Shown here: positions 34,719 to 42,978 of the stretch, piece by piece
Numbering within the stretch: position 1 is the stretch's first letter
How the letters are laid out: each line of letters starts with the position of its first letter
Source: Actinotalea subterranea
Lineage (GTDB): Bacteria > Actinomycetota > Actinomycetes > Actinomycetales > Cellulomonadaceae
Reading direction: 5' to 3'
Assembly: GCF_008364845.1 (NCBI RefSeq)
Contig: NZ_VTTP01000004.1
Location: 271,340-335,339 of the forward strand
DNA: 64,000 bases
Notes under the pieces: generated by a model
Databases searched by the model: none
The model's input: only the letters and a program-made list of their open reading frames with translations
What the model was told of the DNA's origin: nothing
Position numbers and translations under genes: made by a program

Positions 34719-34734
34719 CGGCCCTACCGGGCCG
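34719..34734. terminator. Short convergent hairpin between moeZ and mogA
   Basis: CGGCCC pairs with GGGCCG across a TACC loop. It sits right between two convergent stops (moeZ at 34714, mogA at 34724), the position of a shared terminator. There is no long T-run, as often in high-GC genomes. Confidence 0.45.
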
Positions 34735-35227
34735 GACCGTGCCCGTGCCGCGGGTGGTCGCCGCCCGCGACCTGCTCGGTCGCATGCACCAGCGCCGCCC
34801 CGACCGCCGCCAGGCTCTCGAGGACGGCACGCGTCGACCCCGGCAGGTTGACCACGAGGGTGCGGCCCGCCAGCCCCGCGACGCCGCGGGAGAGCACCGC
34901 CGCGGTCGCACCCGCCGCGACGCCGGCCGTCCGCACCGCCTCCGCCAGACCCGGCACGGGCCGGTCCAGCAGCGGCGCGGTCTGCTCGGGCGTGGCGTCG
35001 TCGGGCGCCAGCCCGGTGCCGCCCGTGGTGACGACGAGCGCGTAGCCCTCGTCGATGGCGTCCCGCAGCGCGGATCCGACCGCCGGCCCGTCCGGCACGA
35101 CGACCGCGTCGCCGACGTCGAACCCGAGCGAACGCAGCGTCTGGGCCGCGGCCGGCCCCGACTCGTCGGCGTACACGCCGGCCGAGGCCCGTGTCGACAC
35201 GGTGACGACCAGCGCCCGCCGGCTCAC
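34724..35227 (-). CDS. mogA: MogA/MoaB-family molybdopterin adenylyltransferase
   Basis: This enzyme should adenylate molybdopterin before molybdate insertion. The 167-aa single-domain protein has the MoCF-binding motif VVTTGGTGLAPDDATPE and a late NLPGSTRAVLESL typical of this family. GTG at 35227 was chosen because it overlaps the moaC stop (GTGA) and precedes the first strand. A longer start at 35245 is possible. It is the last gene of a moeA-moaC-mogA operon. Confidence 0.88.
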   Translation of the reverse strand: MSRRALVVTVSTRASAGVYADESGPAAAQTLRSLGFDVGDAVVVPDGPAVGSALRDAIDEGYALVVTTGGTGLAPDDATPEQTAPLLDRPVPGLAEAVRTAGVAAGATAAVLSRGVAGLAGRTLVVNLPGSTRAVLESLAAVGAALVHATEQVAGGDHPRHGHGPAR

Positions 35228-35709
35228 TCGCCCGGTCGGAGCCACTCGCCCGACCTCCCGCCCGCCTTCGCGACGACGCGGACGTCGCTGATCACGGCGC
35301 CACGGTCCACGGCCTTTACCATGTCCACCAGCGCCAGGCCGGCGACCGCGACGCTGGTCAGCGCCTCCATCTCGACGCCGGTGCGGCCGGCGGTGCGGAC
35401 CGTCGCGGTGATCTCCAAGCCCTCGTCGGTCACCTCGAGGTCGACCGTGACGCCGTGGATCGCGATCGGGTGAGCGAGTGGGACCAGGTCGGGCGTGCGC
35501 TTGGCCGCCTGGATGCCGGCGATGCGCGCCACCGCGAGCGCGTCACCCTTGGGCACCCCCTCGCCGCGCAGCAGCGCGACGACGCGAGGGGACACGATCA
35601 CCCGCCCGCGGGCGGTCGCCGTCCGCAGGGTGACCGCCTTGCCGGCGACATCGACCATCCGGGCCGCCCCGTGCTCGTCCACGTGGGTCAGACGGGCTTC
35701 GTCGGTCAC
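35224..35709 (-). CDS. moaC: Cyclic pyranopterin monophosphate synthase MoaC
   Basis: This enzyme converts the MoaA product to cyclic pyranopterin monophosphate. The 161-aa protein shows the MoaC pattern, with ARMVDVAGKAVTLRTA near the start, KRTPDLVPLAHPI in the middle and the conserved GVEMEALTSVAVAGLALVDM region; the family's essential Lys and His residues appear present. GTG at 35709 overlaps the moeA stop, and its own stop overlaps the mogA start. Confidence 0.92.
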   Translation of the reverse strand: MTDEARLTHVDEHGAARMVDVAGKAVTLRTATARGRVIVSPRVVALLRGEGVPKGDALAVARIAGIQAAKRTPDLVPLAHPIAIHGVTVDLEVTDEGLEITATVRTAGRTGVEMEALTSVAVAGLALVDMVKAVDRGAVISDVRVVAKAGGRSGEWLRPGE

Positions 35710-36995
35710 GGGACCCTCCCTTCCAGTGCGCCGGGCTCGGTGACGACGACGCGCGCCGACGAACCCGCCTCCAGGTGCGTGACGTCCTCCGGGACGACGA
35801 GCAGGGCGTCCGCATGGGCGAGCGCACCGAGCAGGTGGGAGGAGTTGGCGCCGACCGGCGTCGCCAGCCAGCCCTCCGCGCCCGCCGTCAGCCGCACCCG
35901 CAGGTAGGCGCGACGGCCGGACTTGTGCGACACCGCCTGGGTCAACCGCGCGCCGACCACCGGCGCCGACAGTGTCACGTGCCCGGCCAGCAGCCGCAGC
36001 AGCGGCCGGGCGAACAGGTGGAACGAGACGTAGGCGCTCACCGGGTTGCCGGGCAGCCCGAGCACCGGCACCCGCCGCTCGCCGACCCAGGCCAGCCCCT
36101 GGGGCTTTCCGGGCTGCATCGCGACGTGCACGAGCTGCACGTCGGCGGGGGCGTCGACGAGCGTCACGAGGTCCTCGCGCACCACGTCGTACACACCCGC
36201 GCTGACCCCCGCACTGGTGATCACGACGTCGGCACCCTCCAGGTGCTCGCGCACGGCGGCCGCCAGGGCGCCCGGCACGTCGGGGATCGCCGGGGCGGTC
36301 GTCACCAGCGCGCCCAGGGCTCGGGCCGCCGCGACGAGCATCGGCCGGTTCGAGTCATGGATCTGACCGGGCGCGAGGGGGCGACCGGCGGGGACCAGCT
36401 CGGAGCCGGTGGACAGCACGACGACGCGCGGCGCCCGGTGCACGGGCACGTGCGTGTGCCCGCACGCCGCCAGCAGACCCACCTGGGCGGGCCCGACGAC
36501 GGTCCCGGCGGTGAGCACCGTCGCGCCGGTCGTCACATCCTCCCCACGCAGCCGCACGTGCCGGCCGGCGCGGGGGACGGCGAGGATCGCGACGGTCGTC
36601 GTGCCGCGGTCGGTGTCCTCGAACGGGACAACCACGTCCGTCCCCTCCGGCACCGTCGCGCCGGTCATGATCCGCACCGCGGTCCCGGGCGCGAGCACGA
36701 CGGACCGCCCGTCCCCCGCCGGCACGTCGTCCGACACCGGCAGCACCACGGGCTCGCCGGGCGCCACCGCCGCGACGTCGGCGAGCCGCACCGCGTAGCC
36801 GTCCATCGCGGAGTTGTCGAAGCCCGGCAGGTCGACGAGGGAGGCGACATCCTGCCCGAGCACCAGCCCGAGCGCGTCGGTGAGCGGCACCCGTTCCACC
36901 GGGGTCGGCCCGGCGCCGGTGAGCACGGCGGCGACATGCTCCTCGACGGAACGCATGCGCGCCGCGCGCAGAGCCGGGTCGGCTTCGATGCCCAT
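35706..36995 (-). CDS. moeA: Molybdopterin molybdenumtransferase MoeA
   Basis: This enzyme inserts molybdenum into adenylated molybdopterin. The 429-aa protein has the conserved LPGFDNSAMDGYAV, the MPT-binding-like TSAGVSAGVYDVVREDL, and AMQPGKPQGLAWVG followed by GLPGNPVSAYVSFH. ATG at 36995 begins the usual N-terminal helix; a longer frame upstream overlaps the intergenic space before moaA and is not supported. It heads the moeA-moaC-mogA operon, divergent from moaA across 86 bp. Confidence 0.92.
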   Translation of the reverse strand: MGIEADPALRAARMRSVEEHVAAVLTGAGPTPVERVPLTDALGLVLGQDVASLVDLPGFDNSAMDGYAVRLADVAAVAPGEPVVLPVSDDVPAGDGRSVVLAPGTAVRIMTGATVPEGTDVVVPFEDTDRGTTTVAILAVPRAGRHVRLRGEDVTTGATVLTAGTVVGPAQVGLLAACGHTHVPVHRAPRVVVLSTGSELVPAGRPLAPGQIHDSNRPMLVAAARALGALVTTAPAIPDVPGALAAAVREHLEGADVVITSAGVSAGVYDVVREDLVTLVDAPADVQLVHVAMQPGKPQGLAWVGERRVPVLGLPGNPVSAYVSFHLFARPLLRLLAGHVTLSAPVVGARLTQAVSHKSGRRAYLRVRLTAGAEGWLATPVGANSSHLLGALAHADALLVVPEDVTHLEAGSSARVVVTEPGALEGRVP

Positions 36996-37081
36996 GACAG
37001 TGAGCGTAACGGCGACCGGCCGCGACCCCGGGCGACCTTTGGTCACGGGTCAGGCCCGCAAGCTGTGTCTACGATCCTTCC

Positions 37082-38122
37082 ATGACCAGGCTCGGCAAGG
37101 ATCTCCCGCGGCAGGCGGGGCTGGCCGACGAGCACGGTCGCGTCGCCCGCAACCTGCGCGTCTCGCTCACCGACCGCTGCAACCTCCGCTGCACCTACTG
37201 CATGCCGCCGGAGGGGCTGCCCTGGATGGCGCGCGGGTCCCTGCTGACGGACGACGAAGTGGTGCGCCTGGTCGGCATCGGCGTGCATCTGCTGGGCATC
37301 CGCAGCGTCCGGTTCACCGGCGGCGAGCCGCTGCTGCGCACCGGCCTGGAGGGGATCGTCGCTGCGAGCGCCGCGTTCCGCGGCCCGGACGGCGCCGCGC
37401 CCCACCTGGCGCTGACGACGAACGGCATCGGGCTGGCGCGGCGGGCCGCCAACCTGGCGGCCGCCGGCATCGGCCGGGTCAACGTCTCGCTCGACACCCT
37501 CGTCCCGCAGCGTTTCGCCGCCCTGACCCACCGTGACCGGCTGTCGGACGTCCTCGACGGCATGGCCGCCGCACGCGCCGCCGGGATGCGGCCGGTCAAG
37601 CTCAACTCGGTGCTCCTGCGCGGGGTGAACGACGACGAGGCGGGCGACCTGGTGCAGTTCGCGCTGGACCACCGGTACTTCCTGCGGTTCATCGAACAGA
37701 TGCCGATCGGCCCGGCTGACGCATGGGATCCCTCGCAGGTGGTGACCGCCCAGGAGATCCTGGACCGGCTCGCCGAACGCTTCACCCTTACCCCGCTGGA
37801 GAAGGCCGCCCGCGGCCCGGCGCCGGCCCGTACCTGGCTCGTCGATGGTGGGCCGGGTGCCGTCGGGGTGATCGCGTCGGTCAGCTGGCCCTTCTGTGAC
37901 TCGTGCGACCGGGTGCGGCTGACCGCCGACGGGAAGGTGCGCAACTGCCTGTTCGCGCAGGAGGAGACCGACCTGCTCGGCCCAATGCGTGCGGGTGCGG
38001 ACGACGAGGAGATCGCGCAGCTGTGGACGGACGCGGTCCGGCCCAAGCCCTTGTGGCACGGCGGGCTCGGGCGGGCGGGCTTCGTCCCACCGGCGCGGAC
38101 GATGAGCAGGATCGGGGGCTGA
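37082..38122 (+). CDS. moaA: GTP 3',8-cyclase MoaA (radical SAM)
   Basis: This enzyme starts molybdenum cofactor synthesis from GTP. The 346-aa protein has the radical SAM cluster motif C33-x3-C37-x2-C40 in DRCNLRCTYCMPPEG, RFTGGEPLLR, and the C-terminal second cluster (FCDSCDRVRLTADGKVRNC). MoaA proteins normally end in Gly-Gly, and this one ends IGG. The start is ATG at 37082. The moaD gene starts 1 bp after the moaA stop. Confidence 0.93.
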   Translation: MTRLGKDLPRQAGLADEHGRVARNLRVSLTDRCNLRCTYCMPPEGLPWMARGSLLTDDEVVRLVGIGVHLLGIRSVRFTGGEPLLRTGLEGIVAASAAFRGPDGAAPHLALTTNGIGLARRAANLAAAGIGRVNVSLDTLVPQRFAALTHRDRLSDVLDGMAAARAAGMRPVKLNSVLLRGVNDDEAGDLVQFALDHRYFLRFIEQMPIGPADAWDPSQVVTAQEILDRLAERFTLTPLEKAARGPAPARTWLVDGGPGAVGVIASVSWPFCDSCDRVRLTADGKVRNCLFAQEETDLLGPMRAGADDEEIAQLWTDAVRPKPLWHGGLGRAGFVPPARTMSRIGG

Positions 38123-38123
38123 G

Positions 38124-38381
38124 GTGGCCGGGACCGTGACGGTGCGGTGGTTCGCCGCCGCCGGCCAGGCGGCGGGACGGCCGGAGGAGTCGCTCGAGGT
38201 GGACGGTGCGACGACGACGCAGGCGCTGCTGGCGCGCGCGGTCGATGCGCACGGCCCGCAGCTGGGTCGCGTCCTGCCGGTCTGCAGCGTGCTGGTGGAC
38301 GGACAGCTCGACGAGCGCCGCAGCCGGGTGCTGCCGCCCGGGGTGACCGTCGACGTGCTGCCGCCGTTCGCCGGCGGCTGA
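38124..38381 (+). CDS. moaD: Molybdopterin synthase small subunit MoaD
   Basis: This 85-aa ubiquitin-like sulfur carrier ends LPPFAGG, with the C-terminal Gly-Gly that MoeZ activates. The start GTG at 38124 lies 1 bp after the moaA stop, so the two are translated together. MoaE, its partner, is encoded convergently 3 bp downstream. Confidence 0.9.
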   Translation: MAGTVTVRWFAAAGQAAGRPEESLEVDGATTTQALLARAVDAHGPQLGRVLPVCSVLVDGQLDERRSRVLPPGVTVDVLPPFAGG

Positions 38382-38384
38382 GGC

Positions 38385-38861
38385 TCAGGGGCTGTTGACC
38401 CACTCGGCGGCGCCGTCGGTGAACACCTGGCGCTTCCAGACCGGCAGCCGTTGCTTGACGCGCTCGACGAGCTCGGCGGTCGCGGCGAAGGCCTCGGCAC
38501 GGTGTGCCGAGGAGACGGCGACCGCGAGCGCGCAGTCCCCGATCTCCAGCCGGCCGACCCGGTGGGTCACCGCGACCGCGTCGACGGCGAACTCCGAGGC
38601 GACCTCGCGCGCGATCGCGGTGACGATCGTGCCGGCGCCCGGGTGCGCGGTGTACTCCAGCCACGAGACGGTGACGTCGTGGTCGTGGTCGCGGACCACC
38701 CCGGCGAAGGTCACCACGGCACCCGCCGCGTCGCGCCCGACGAGCCGGGCGTGCTCGGCGACGTCGAGCGCCTCGGTCGTGACGGTCGCGCGCGCCACCT
38801 CTCGCGCCGCCGGCACCAGCCGGGTGGGGGCGGGGTCTGCCGCGTCGTGGTCGGGGTGCAC
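38385..38861 (-). CDS. moaE: Molybdopterin synthase large subunit MoaE
   Basis: This is the catalytic subunit that uses MoaD thiocarboxylate to make molybdopterin. The 158-aa protein contains VTFAGVVRDHDHDVTVSWLEY, VTHRVGRLEIGDCALAVAVS, and VWKRQVFTDGAAEWVN, with lysines of the MoaE active site in the K-Q-R-L-P-V-W-K stretch. GTG at 38861 was chosen as the first start of the conserved frame. It converges with moaD. Confidence 0.9.
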   Translation of the reverse strand: MHPDHDAADPAPTRLVPAAREVARATVTTEALDVAEHARLVGRDAAGAVVTFAGVVRDHDHDVTVSWLEYTAHPGAGTIVTAIAREVASEFAVDAVAVTHRVGRLEIGDCALAVAVSSAHRAEAFAATAELVERVKQRLPVWKRQVFTDGAAEWVNSP

Positions 38862-38952
38862 GCGGCCAGCGTAGGCACTGCTGAGGGGAACGTGGCGGGA
38901 CCTGTCGTCGTAGTGCCGCGGTGGCGGCCCGCCCGGGGCGTCCGTCAGCGTG

Positions 38953-38995
38953 CGCAGATGCGGCGCTACAAAGGGACTGCAACACGCAGATGCGG
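38953..38995 (+). promoter_or_regulatory. Pair of 11-bp direct repeats upstream of the molybdate uptake genes
   Basis: CGCAGATGCGG occurs exactly at 38953-38963 and 38985-38995, 32 bp apart, which is about three helical turns. The pair ends 58 bp before the HTH-TOBE regulator gene. The spacing fits two sites on one DNA face, so this is a candidate operator for the regulator or another molybdate-responsive protein. Confidence 0.5.
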
Positions 38996-39053
38996 TCGCG
39001 GCTGGGACCCTGGACCCGCAGCCACGGACGCGAGTAGGGGCACAATCGTCGCC

Positions 39054-39461
39054 ATGCCCGAGTTCAGGATCTCCGAGGCCGCGCTGCTGTTCGGCGTCAG
39101 CGACGACACCGTCCGCCGCTGGATCGAGGCCGGCCGGCTGCCCGCCCGCAAGTCCGATGCCGGTGGCCCGCTCATGGTCGACGGGCAGGACCTCGCCCAC
39201 CTCGCCCAGGAGCTGGCGACGCCGGCCACGGACGGGTTGCGGCGCACCGTGTCGGCCCGCAACCGGTTCACGGGCATCGTCACGCGCGTGCTGCGCGACA
39301 CCGTGATGGCTGAGGTCGAGATCCAGTCCGGTCCCCACCGGTTGGTCTCGCTCATCAGCCGCGGGGCGGCGGACGAGCTCGGCCTCGAGCCCGGCGTCCT
39401 CGCGGTCGCCGTGATCAAGGCCACGGAGGTCATCGTCGAGAGACCCGGGGGTCAGCCGTGA
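39054..39461 (+). CDS. HTH-TOBE molybdate-binding regulator
   Basis: This 135-aa protein has an N-terminal MerR-like helix-turn-helix (FRISEAALLFGVSDDTVRRW) and a C-terminal TOBE/Mop domain (NRFTGIVTRVLRDTVMAEVE, then GLEPGVLAVAVIKATEVIVE). Mop-type domains bind molybdate, so it probably senses molybdate and regulates the adjacent modABC genes. Its stop overlaps modA (GTGA). Confidence 0.82.
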   Translation: MPEFRISEAALLFGVSDDTVRRWIEAGRLPARKSDAGGPLMVDGQDLAHLAQELATPATDGLRRTVSARNRFTGIVTRVLRDTVMAEVEIQSGPHRLVSLISRGAADELGLEPGVLAVAVIKATEVIVERPGGQP

Positions 39462-40261
39462 GTCGCCGCGCGCCCGTCGCCCTCGTGGCGGCCCTCGCCC
39501 TGGTCGGCTGCTCCTCGTCCGGCGCGAATGACGCCGGCGCCTCCTTGAGCGCGTCGCCGCCCGCTGCCACGACCACGCCCGCTGCACCGGCCATCAGCGG
39601 CGACCTGACGGTCTTCGCGGCGGCCTCGCTCACCGACACCTTCGCCGAGATCGGCGACCAGATGATGGCGGCGAACCCGGACCTGACTATCACGTTCAAC
39701 TTCGGGTCGTCGGGCACGCTGGCCGAGCAGCTGCTGGCCGACGCCCCCGCGGACGTCTTCGCCTCGGCCAGCGCCAAGACCATGACCACGGCCGCGGAGG
39801 TCGTCGGCGAGCCGGCGCTCTTCGCACACAACTCGCTGGTCATCGTCGTCCCGAAGGGCAACCCACGCGAGGTCACGGGCCTGTCCGATTTCGCGAACCC
39901 CGACCTCAAGATCGCGCTGTGCGACCCGTCCGTGCCGTGCGGCGCCGCGGCCCAAACGGTGTTCGCGAACGCCGGGATCACGGCCATGCCCGACACCCTC
40001 GGCCCGGACGTCAGGGCGACCGCCACCTACGTCACCTCCGGTGAGGTGGACGCGGCGCTGGTCTACAAGACCGACGCGATCGCCGCGGGCTCCGCCGTCG
40101 AGACCCTCACCTTCCCCGAGGCCGCCGGGGTCGTCAACGACTACCCGATCGCCGTGGTCCAGGGGACCCGGAACGCCGATGCCGCGCAGGCATTCGTCGA
40201 CCACGTGCTGTCGCCCGCCGGCCAGACGGTGCTGACGGACGCCGGCTTCGACCCCACGTGA
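39458..40261 (+). CDS. modA: Molybdate-binding lipoprotein ModA
   Basis: This is the extracellular substrate-binding protein of the molybdate ABC transporter. The 267-aa protein has a lipobox ALVGC (lipidated Cys18), then LTVFAAASLTDTFAEIG, FGSSGTLAEQ and YVTSGEVDAALVYKTDA, which are ModA signatures. GTG at 39458 overlaps the regulator stop, and its stop overlaps modB. Confidence 0.92.
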   Translation: MSRRAPVALVAALALVGCSSSGANDAGASLSASPPAATTTPAAPAISGDLTVFAAASLTDTFAEIGDQMMAANPDLTITFNFGSSGTLAEQLLADAPADVFASASAKTMTTAAEVVGEPALFAHNSLVIVVPKGNPREVTGLSDFANPDLKIALCDPSVPCGAAAQTVFANAGITAMPDTLGPDVRATATYVTSGEVDAALVYKTDAIAAGSAVETLTFPEAAGVVNDYPIAVVQGTRNADAAQAFVDHVLSPAGQTVLTDAGFDPT

Positions 40262-41142
40262 GTGCCCCGGCCGGCAGCGACGTGTTCATGACGGACCGGA
40301 CCCGCAGCGGGCACGAAACCACCTCGCCCGCGCCGCGGGTCGCCCGTCGTCGGCGCGCGCCGCTCCCCCTGCTCGTCCCCGCCGCACTGGGGTTCCTCTT
40401 CCTCGTCGCGCCCTTCGTCGCGCTCCTGGTGCGCTCGCCGTGGGGCGACCTCGGCTCACTCGTCACGTCGCAGGGCGCCCTCCAGGCACTGTGGCTGTCG
40501 CTGCGCACGGCGACGGCGGCCACCGTGGTGTGCCTCATCCTCGGCGTGCCGTTGGCCTGGGTGCTGGCTCGCACCTCGTTCCCAGGCCAGAACCTCGTGC
40601 GCTCGATCGTCACCTTGCCGCTGGTCATGCCGCCGGTCGTCGGCGGCGTCGCCCTGCTCAGCCTTCTGGGCCGCCGTGGCCTGCTCGGCAGCCTGCTCGA
40701 CACGGCGTTCGGCTTCACCGTCCCCTTCACGACACTCGCGGTGGTCATCGCCGAGACCTTCGTCGCCCTGCCGTTCCTCGTGCTGTCGGTCGACGGGTCG
40801 CTCCGCTCGGCGGACCTGCGCTACGAGCAGGCCGCCGCCGTGCTCGGCGCCTCCCCCTGGTACGTCTTCCGGCGCGTCACGCTGCCGCTGGTGGGCCCGT
40901 CGGTCGCCGCCGGCGGCTTGCTGTCCTTCGCCCGGGCCCTCGGAGAGTTCGGCGCGACGATCACCTTCGCAGGGAACTTTCCCGGCACCACCCAGACCAT
41001 GCCGCTGGCGATCTACCTGGCGATGCAGGACGACCCGAGCACGGCGCTCGCCCTGTCGCTCGTGCTGATGGCCGTGTCGCTGGCCGTGCTGATCGGGCTG
41101 CGGTCCCGCTGGGTGTCCGGACTCATCGGGGTGGCGTCGTGA
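40258..41142 (+). CDS. modB: Molybdate ABC transporter permease ModB
   Basis: This 294-aa membrane protein has six predicted helices and the permease coupling loop EQAAAVLGASPWYVFRRVTL, which contacts the ATPase. The stretch LPLVMPPVVGG is typical of ModB. The N-terminal extension to the GTG at 40258 (about 35 residues) is basic and possibly not all translated; ATG at 40288 is another candidate start. It overlaps modA and modC by 4 bp. Confidence 0.9.
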   Translation: MSAPAGSDVFMTDRTRSGHETTSPAPRVARRRRAPLPLLVPAALGFLFLVAPFVALLVRSPWGDLGSLVTSQGALQALWLSLRTATAATVVCLILGVPLAWVLARTSFPGQNLVRSIVTLPLVMPPVVGGVALLSLLGRRGLLGSLLDTAFGFTVPFTTLAVVIAETFVALPFLVLSVDGSLRSADLRYEQAAAVLGASPWYVFRRVTLPLVGPSVAAGGLLSFARALGEFGATITFAGNFPGTTQTMPLAIYLAMQDDPSTALALSLVLMAVSLAVLIGLRSRWVSGLIGVAS

Positions 41143-41789
41143 GGCTCGACTCGCACGTCGTCGTGCGCCGGGCTGCTTTCACGCTCGACCTGGAACTGAC
41201 CGTGGAGGCCGGCGAGGTGGTCGCGCTCGTCGGCGAGAACGGTGTTGGCAAGACGACGTACCTGCATGCGGTCGCCGGACTCGTCGAGCTCGACGACGGC
41301 TACGTCCGGCTCGGCGACCGCGTGCTGGACGACGCCACTGGTCGCAAGCACATGAGCGTGGAGGAGCGACGCTGTGGGCTCGTCTTCCAGCAGCACCTGC
41401 TGTTCTCGCACCTGAGCGCGGCCGAGAACGTGGCCTTCGGGCTGCGGGCGCGCGGTGTGGGGCGCCGGGACGCCCGTGCCTGGGCGAGGGAGTGGCTGGA
41501 GCGGCTGGGCGTCGCCCAGCATGCGGACACTCCCGCCACGCGGCTGTCCGGCGGGCAGTCGCAGCGGGTCGCTCTCGCCCGCGCCCTCGCCACGGAACCC
41601 GATGTGCTGCTGCTCGACGAGCCGTTCGCGGCCCTCGACGTGACCGCACGGCCAGCCGTGCACGCCCTGCTGCGTGAGCACGTGTTCGACGACGTGCGGC
41701 CCGTGGTGCTCGTGACGCACGACCCGGCCGACGCGTCGGCGCTCGCCGACCGCGTGGTGCCGCTGGCCCTCGGCCGACCGGCCGCGTGA
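41139..41789 (+). CDS. modC: Molybdate ABC transporter ATPase ModC, short form
   Basis: This ATPase powers ModB. The 216-aa protein has Walker A GENGVGKTT, Q-loop CGLVFQQHLLF, signature LSGGQSQRVALARAL, Walker B VLLLDEPFAALD and the H-loop VTHD. Typical ModC proteins are about 350 aa and carry a C-terminal TOBE/Mop domain; this one ends after the ATPase domain. The Mop domain in the HTH-TOBE protein two genes upstream may take over molybdate sensing. GTG at 41139 overlaps modB. Confidence 0.88.
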   Translation: MRLDSHVVVRRAAFTLDLELTVEAGEVVALVGENGVGKTTYLHAVAGLVELDDGYVRLGDRVLDDATGRKHMSVEERRCGLVFQQHLLFSHLSAAENVAFGLRARGVGRRDARAWAREWLERLGVAQHADTPATRLSGGQSQRVALARALATEPDVLLLDEPFAALDVTARPAVHALLREHVFDDVRPVVLVTHDPADASALADRVVPLALGRPAA

Positions 41790-41832
41790 GACGGGTCGGC
41801 GTCTCTCTCGGCGCCGGGGCAGACTGGGCCGC

Positions 41833-42453
41833 GTGAGCATGGAGGGTGTCGGCGTCGTGGTCCTCGCGGGGGGGACCTCCGCACGGCTGGGGGGCCGCGA
41901 CAAGACCGCGCTGGACGTGGGGGGCCGGTCGATCCTCGTCGGGCTGCTGACCGGGCTGCCGCAGGTGCCGACGGTCGTCGTCGGCCCACCACCACCACGG
42001 CTGCCCCGTGAGGTTGCGCACGTCGTGTGGACGCGTGAGGACCCGCCGGGCGGGGGACCGGCGGCGGGACTGGCCGCCGGTGTCGCCGCCCTGCCGCGAG
42101 CGACCGCTGTCGTCGTCGTGCTGGCCGGCGATCAGCCGTTCGCCGCGGCCGCCGTGCCGCGGCTCGTGGCCGCGCTACGCGCCGACCCGGCGGTGGGGGC
42201 GGTGCTCGGGCGGGACGCCGACGGTCACCCCCAGCCCCTGCTCGCCGCCTACCGTGCGGACGAGATGGCCCGCGTTCTGCCGCAGGTGCGCAGCGGGGAC
42301 TCCGTCCGGTCCACGCTCGCGGGTATCTCCCGCGCGCTTCTCGACCTCGACGCCGATGAAGGTCTCGATGTCGACGACCCCGCCGATCTGGCGCGGGCCC
42401 GGGCGAGCGCAGCCCGGCGCATGGACCGTCCCGCTGGCGCTCCGCCCTCCTGA
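41833..42453 (+). CDS. mobA: Molybdenum cofactor guanylyltransferase MobA
   Basis: This enzyme attaches GMP to molybdopterin to make the bis-MGD cofactor used by DMSO-reductase-family enzymes such as the one encoded just downstream. The 206-aa protein has the nucleotide-binding start VLAGGTSARLGGRDKTAL and VVLAGDQPFAA as the metal-binding region. The start is GTG at 41833; ATG two codons later is equally good. A perfect hairpin covers its stop. Confidence 0.88.
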   Translation: MSMEGVGVVVLAGGTSARLGGRDKTALDVGGRSILVGLLTGLPQVPTVVVGPPPPRLPREVAHVVWTREDPPGGGPAAGLAAGVAALPRATAVVVVLAGDQPFAAAAVPRLVAALRADPAVGAVLGRDADGHPQPLLAAYRADEMARVLPQVRSGDSVRSTLAGISRALLDLDADEGLDVDDPADLARARASAARRMDRPAGAPPS

Positions 42454-42475
42454 CCCGGTACGGGTCAGGAGGGCG
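42443..42475. terminator. Bidirectional terminator hairpin, mobA/DUF6457
   Basis: A perfect 15-bp inverted repeat (CGCCCTCCTGACCCG and CGGGTCAGGAGGGCG) is separated by three bases. It covers both convergent stop codons, ending at 42453 and 42465. This is the strongest hairpin seen in the window and almost certainly ends transcription from both sides. Confidence 0.8.
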
Positions 42476-42746
42476 CGACCCACCCGGCCACGAGCGCGTC
42501 GACGCGCTCGATCTGTGCCAGCACCTCCTGTGCGGCCTTGGCGGCGTCGCCGTCGGGGGTGGCCAGCCCGGCGGCCAGCCCGACGAGGAACCCGCTCATC
42601 GCGCCCGCAGGGCGCGCCACCCCGTGCGCCACGTCGCGCACCAGACCCAGCAGGGGCTCCTTGACCTGTGCCAGCACCTCGTCGGGCAGGCCGAGCTCCG
42701 ACCCGAGCACGCCGAGCCACCGGTCCATCTCCGCCATCGGGTCCAT
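42465..42746 (-). CDS. DUF6457-type small protein
   Basis: This 93-aa helical soluble protein has WLGVLGSELGLPDEVLAQVK near the start and GPFLVGL-like and AAGLATPDGDAA segments. I recall this pattern as DUF6457, often encoded next to or fused with mobA in actinobacteria. No catalytic residues are seen, and a helper role for MobA is an inference. ATG at 42746 has an AGAAGGA-type site upstream. Confidence 0.68.
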   Translation of the reverse strand: MDPMAEMDRWLGVLGSELGLPDEVLAQVKEPLLGLVRDVAHGVARPAGAMSGFLVGLAAGLATPDGDAAKAAQEVLAQIERVDALVAGWVAPS

Positions 42747-42978
42747 GGTCCGTCCTTCTTCTCGTCCTTCCGGCTGCGCCGATGCGCAGCGTTCGGCGCC
42801 AGCCTCGCACGCCCGCCACGGGACAGGCACCTTGCGCGCCCGTGGTCGGCCCAGCGAACCGTGGCTTCACTCAGGTGCGTAGGGCGTGCCAGGACCTCCG
42901 TCCTACCGACAAGCGTCGCTAGCAGGAGAAAATTCGTTCGCAAGGGCGCACGCACGACCCAGACCCAGGAGGTCGAAC

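Noticed and set aside
35775..37085. Plus-strand frame of 436 codons opposite moeA and moaC
   Set aside because: MoeA and MoaC motifs are clear on the minus strand; this frame has no recognisable motif.
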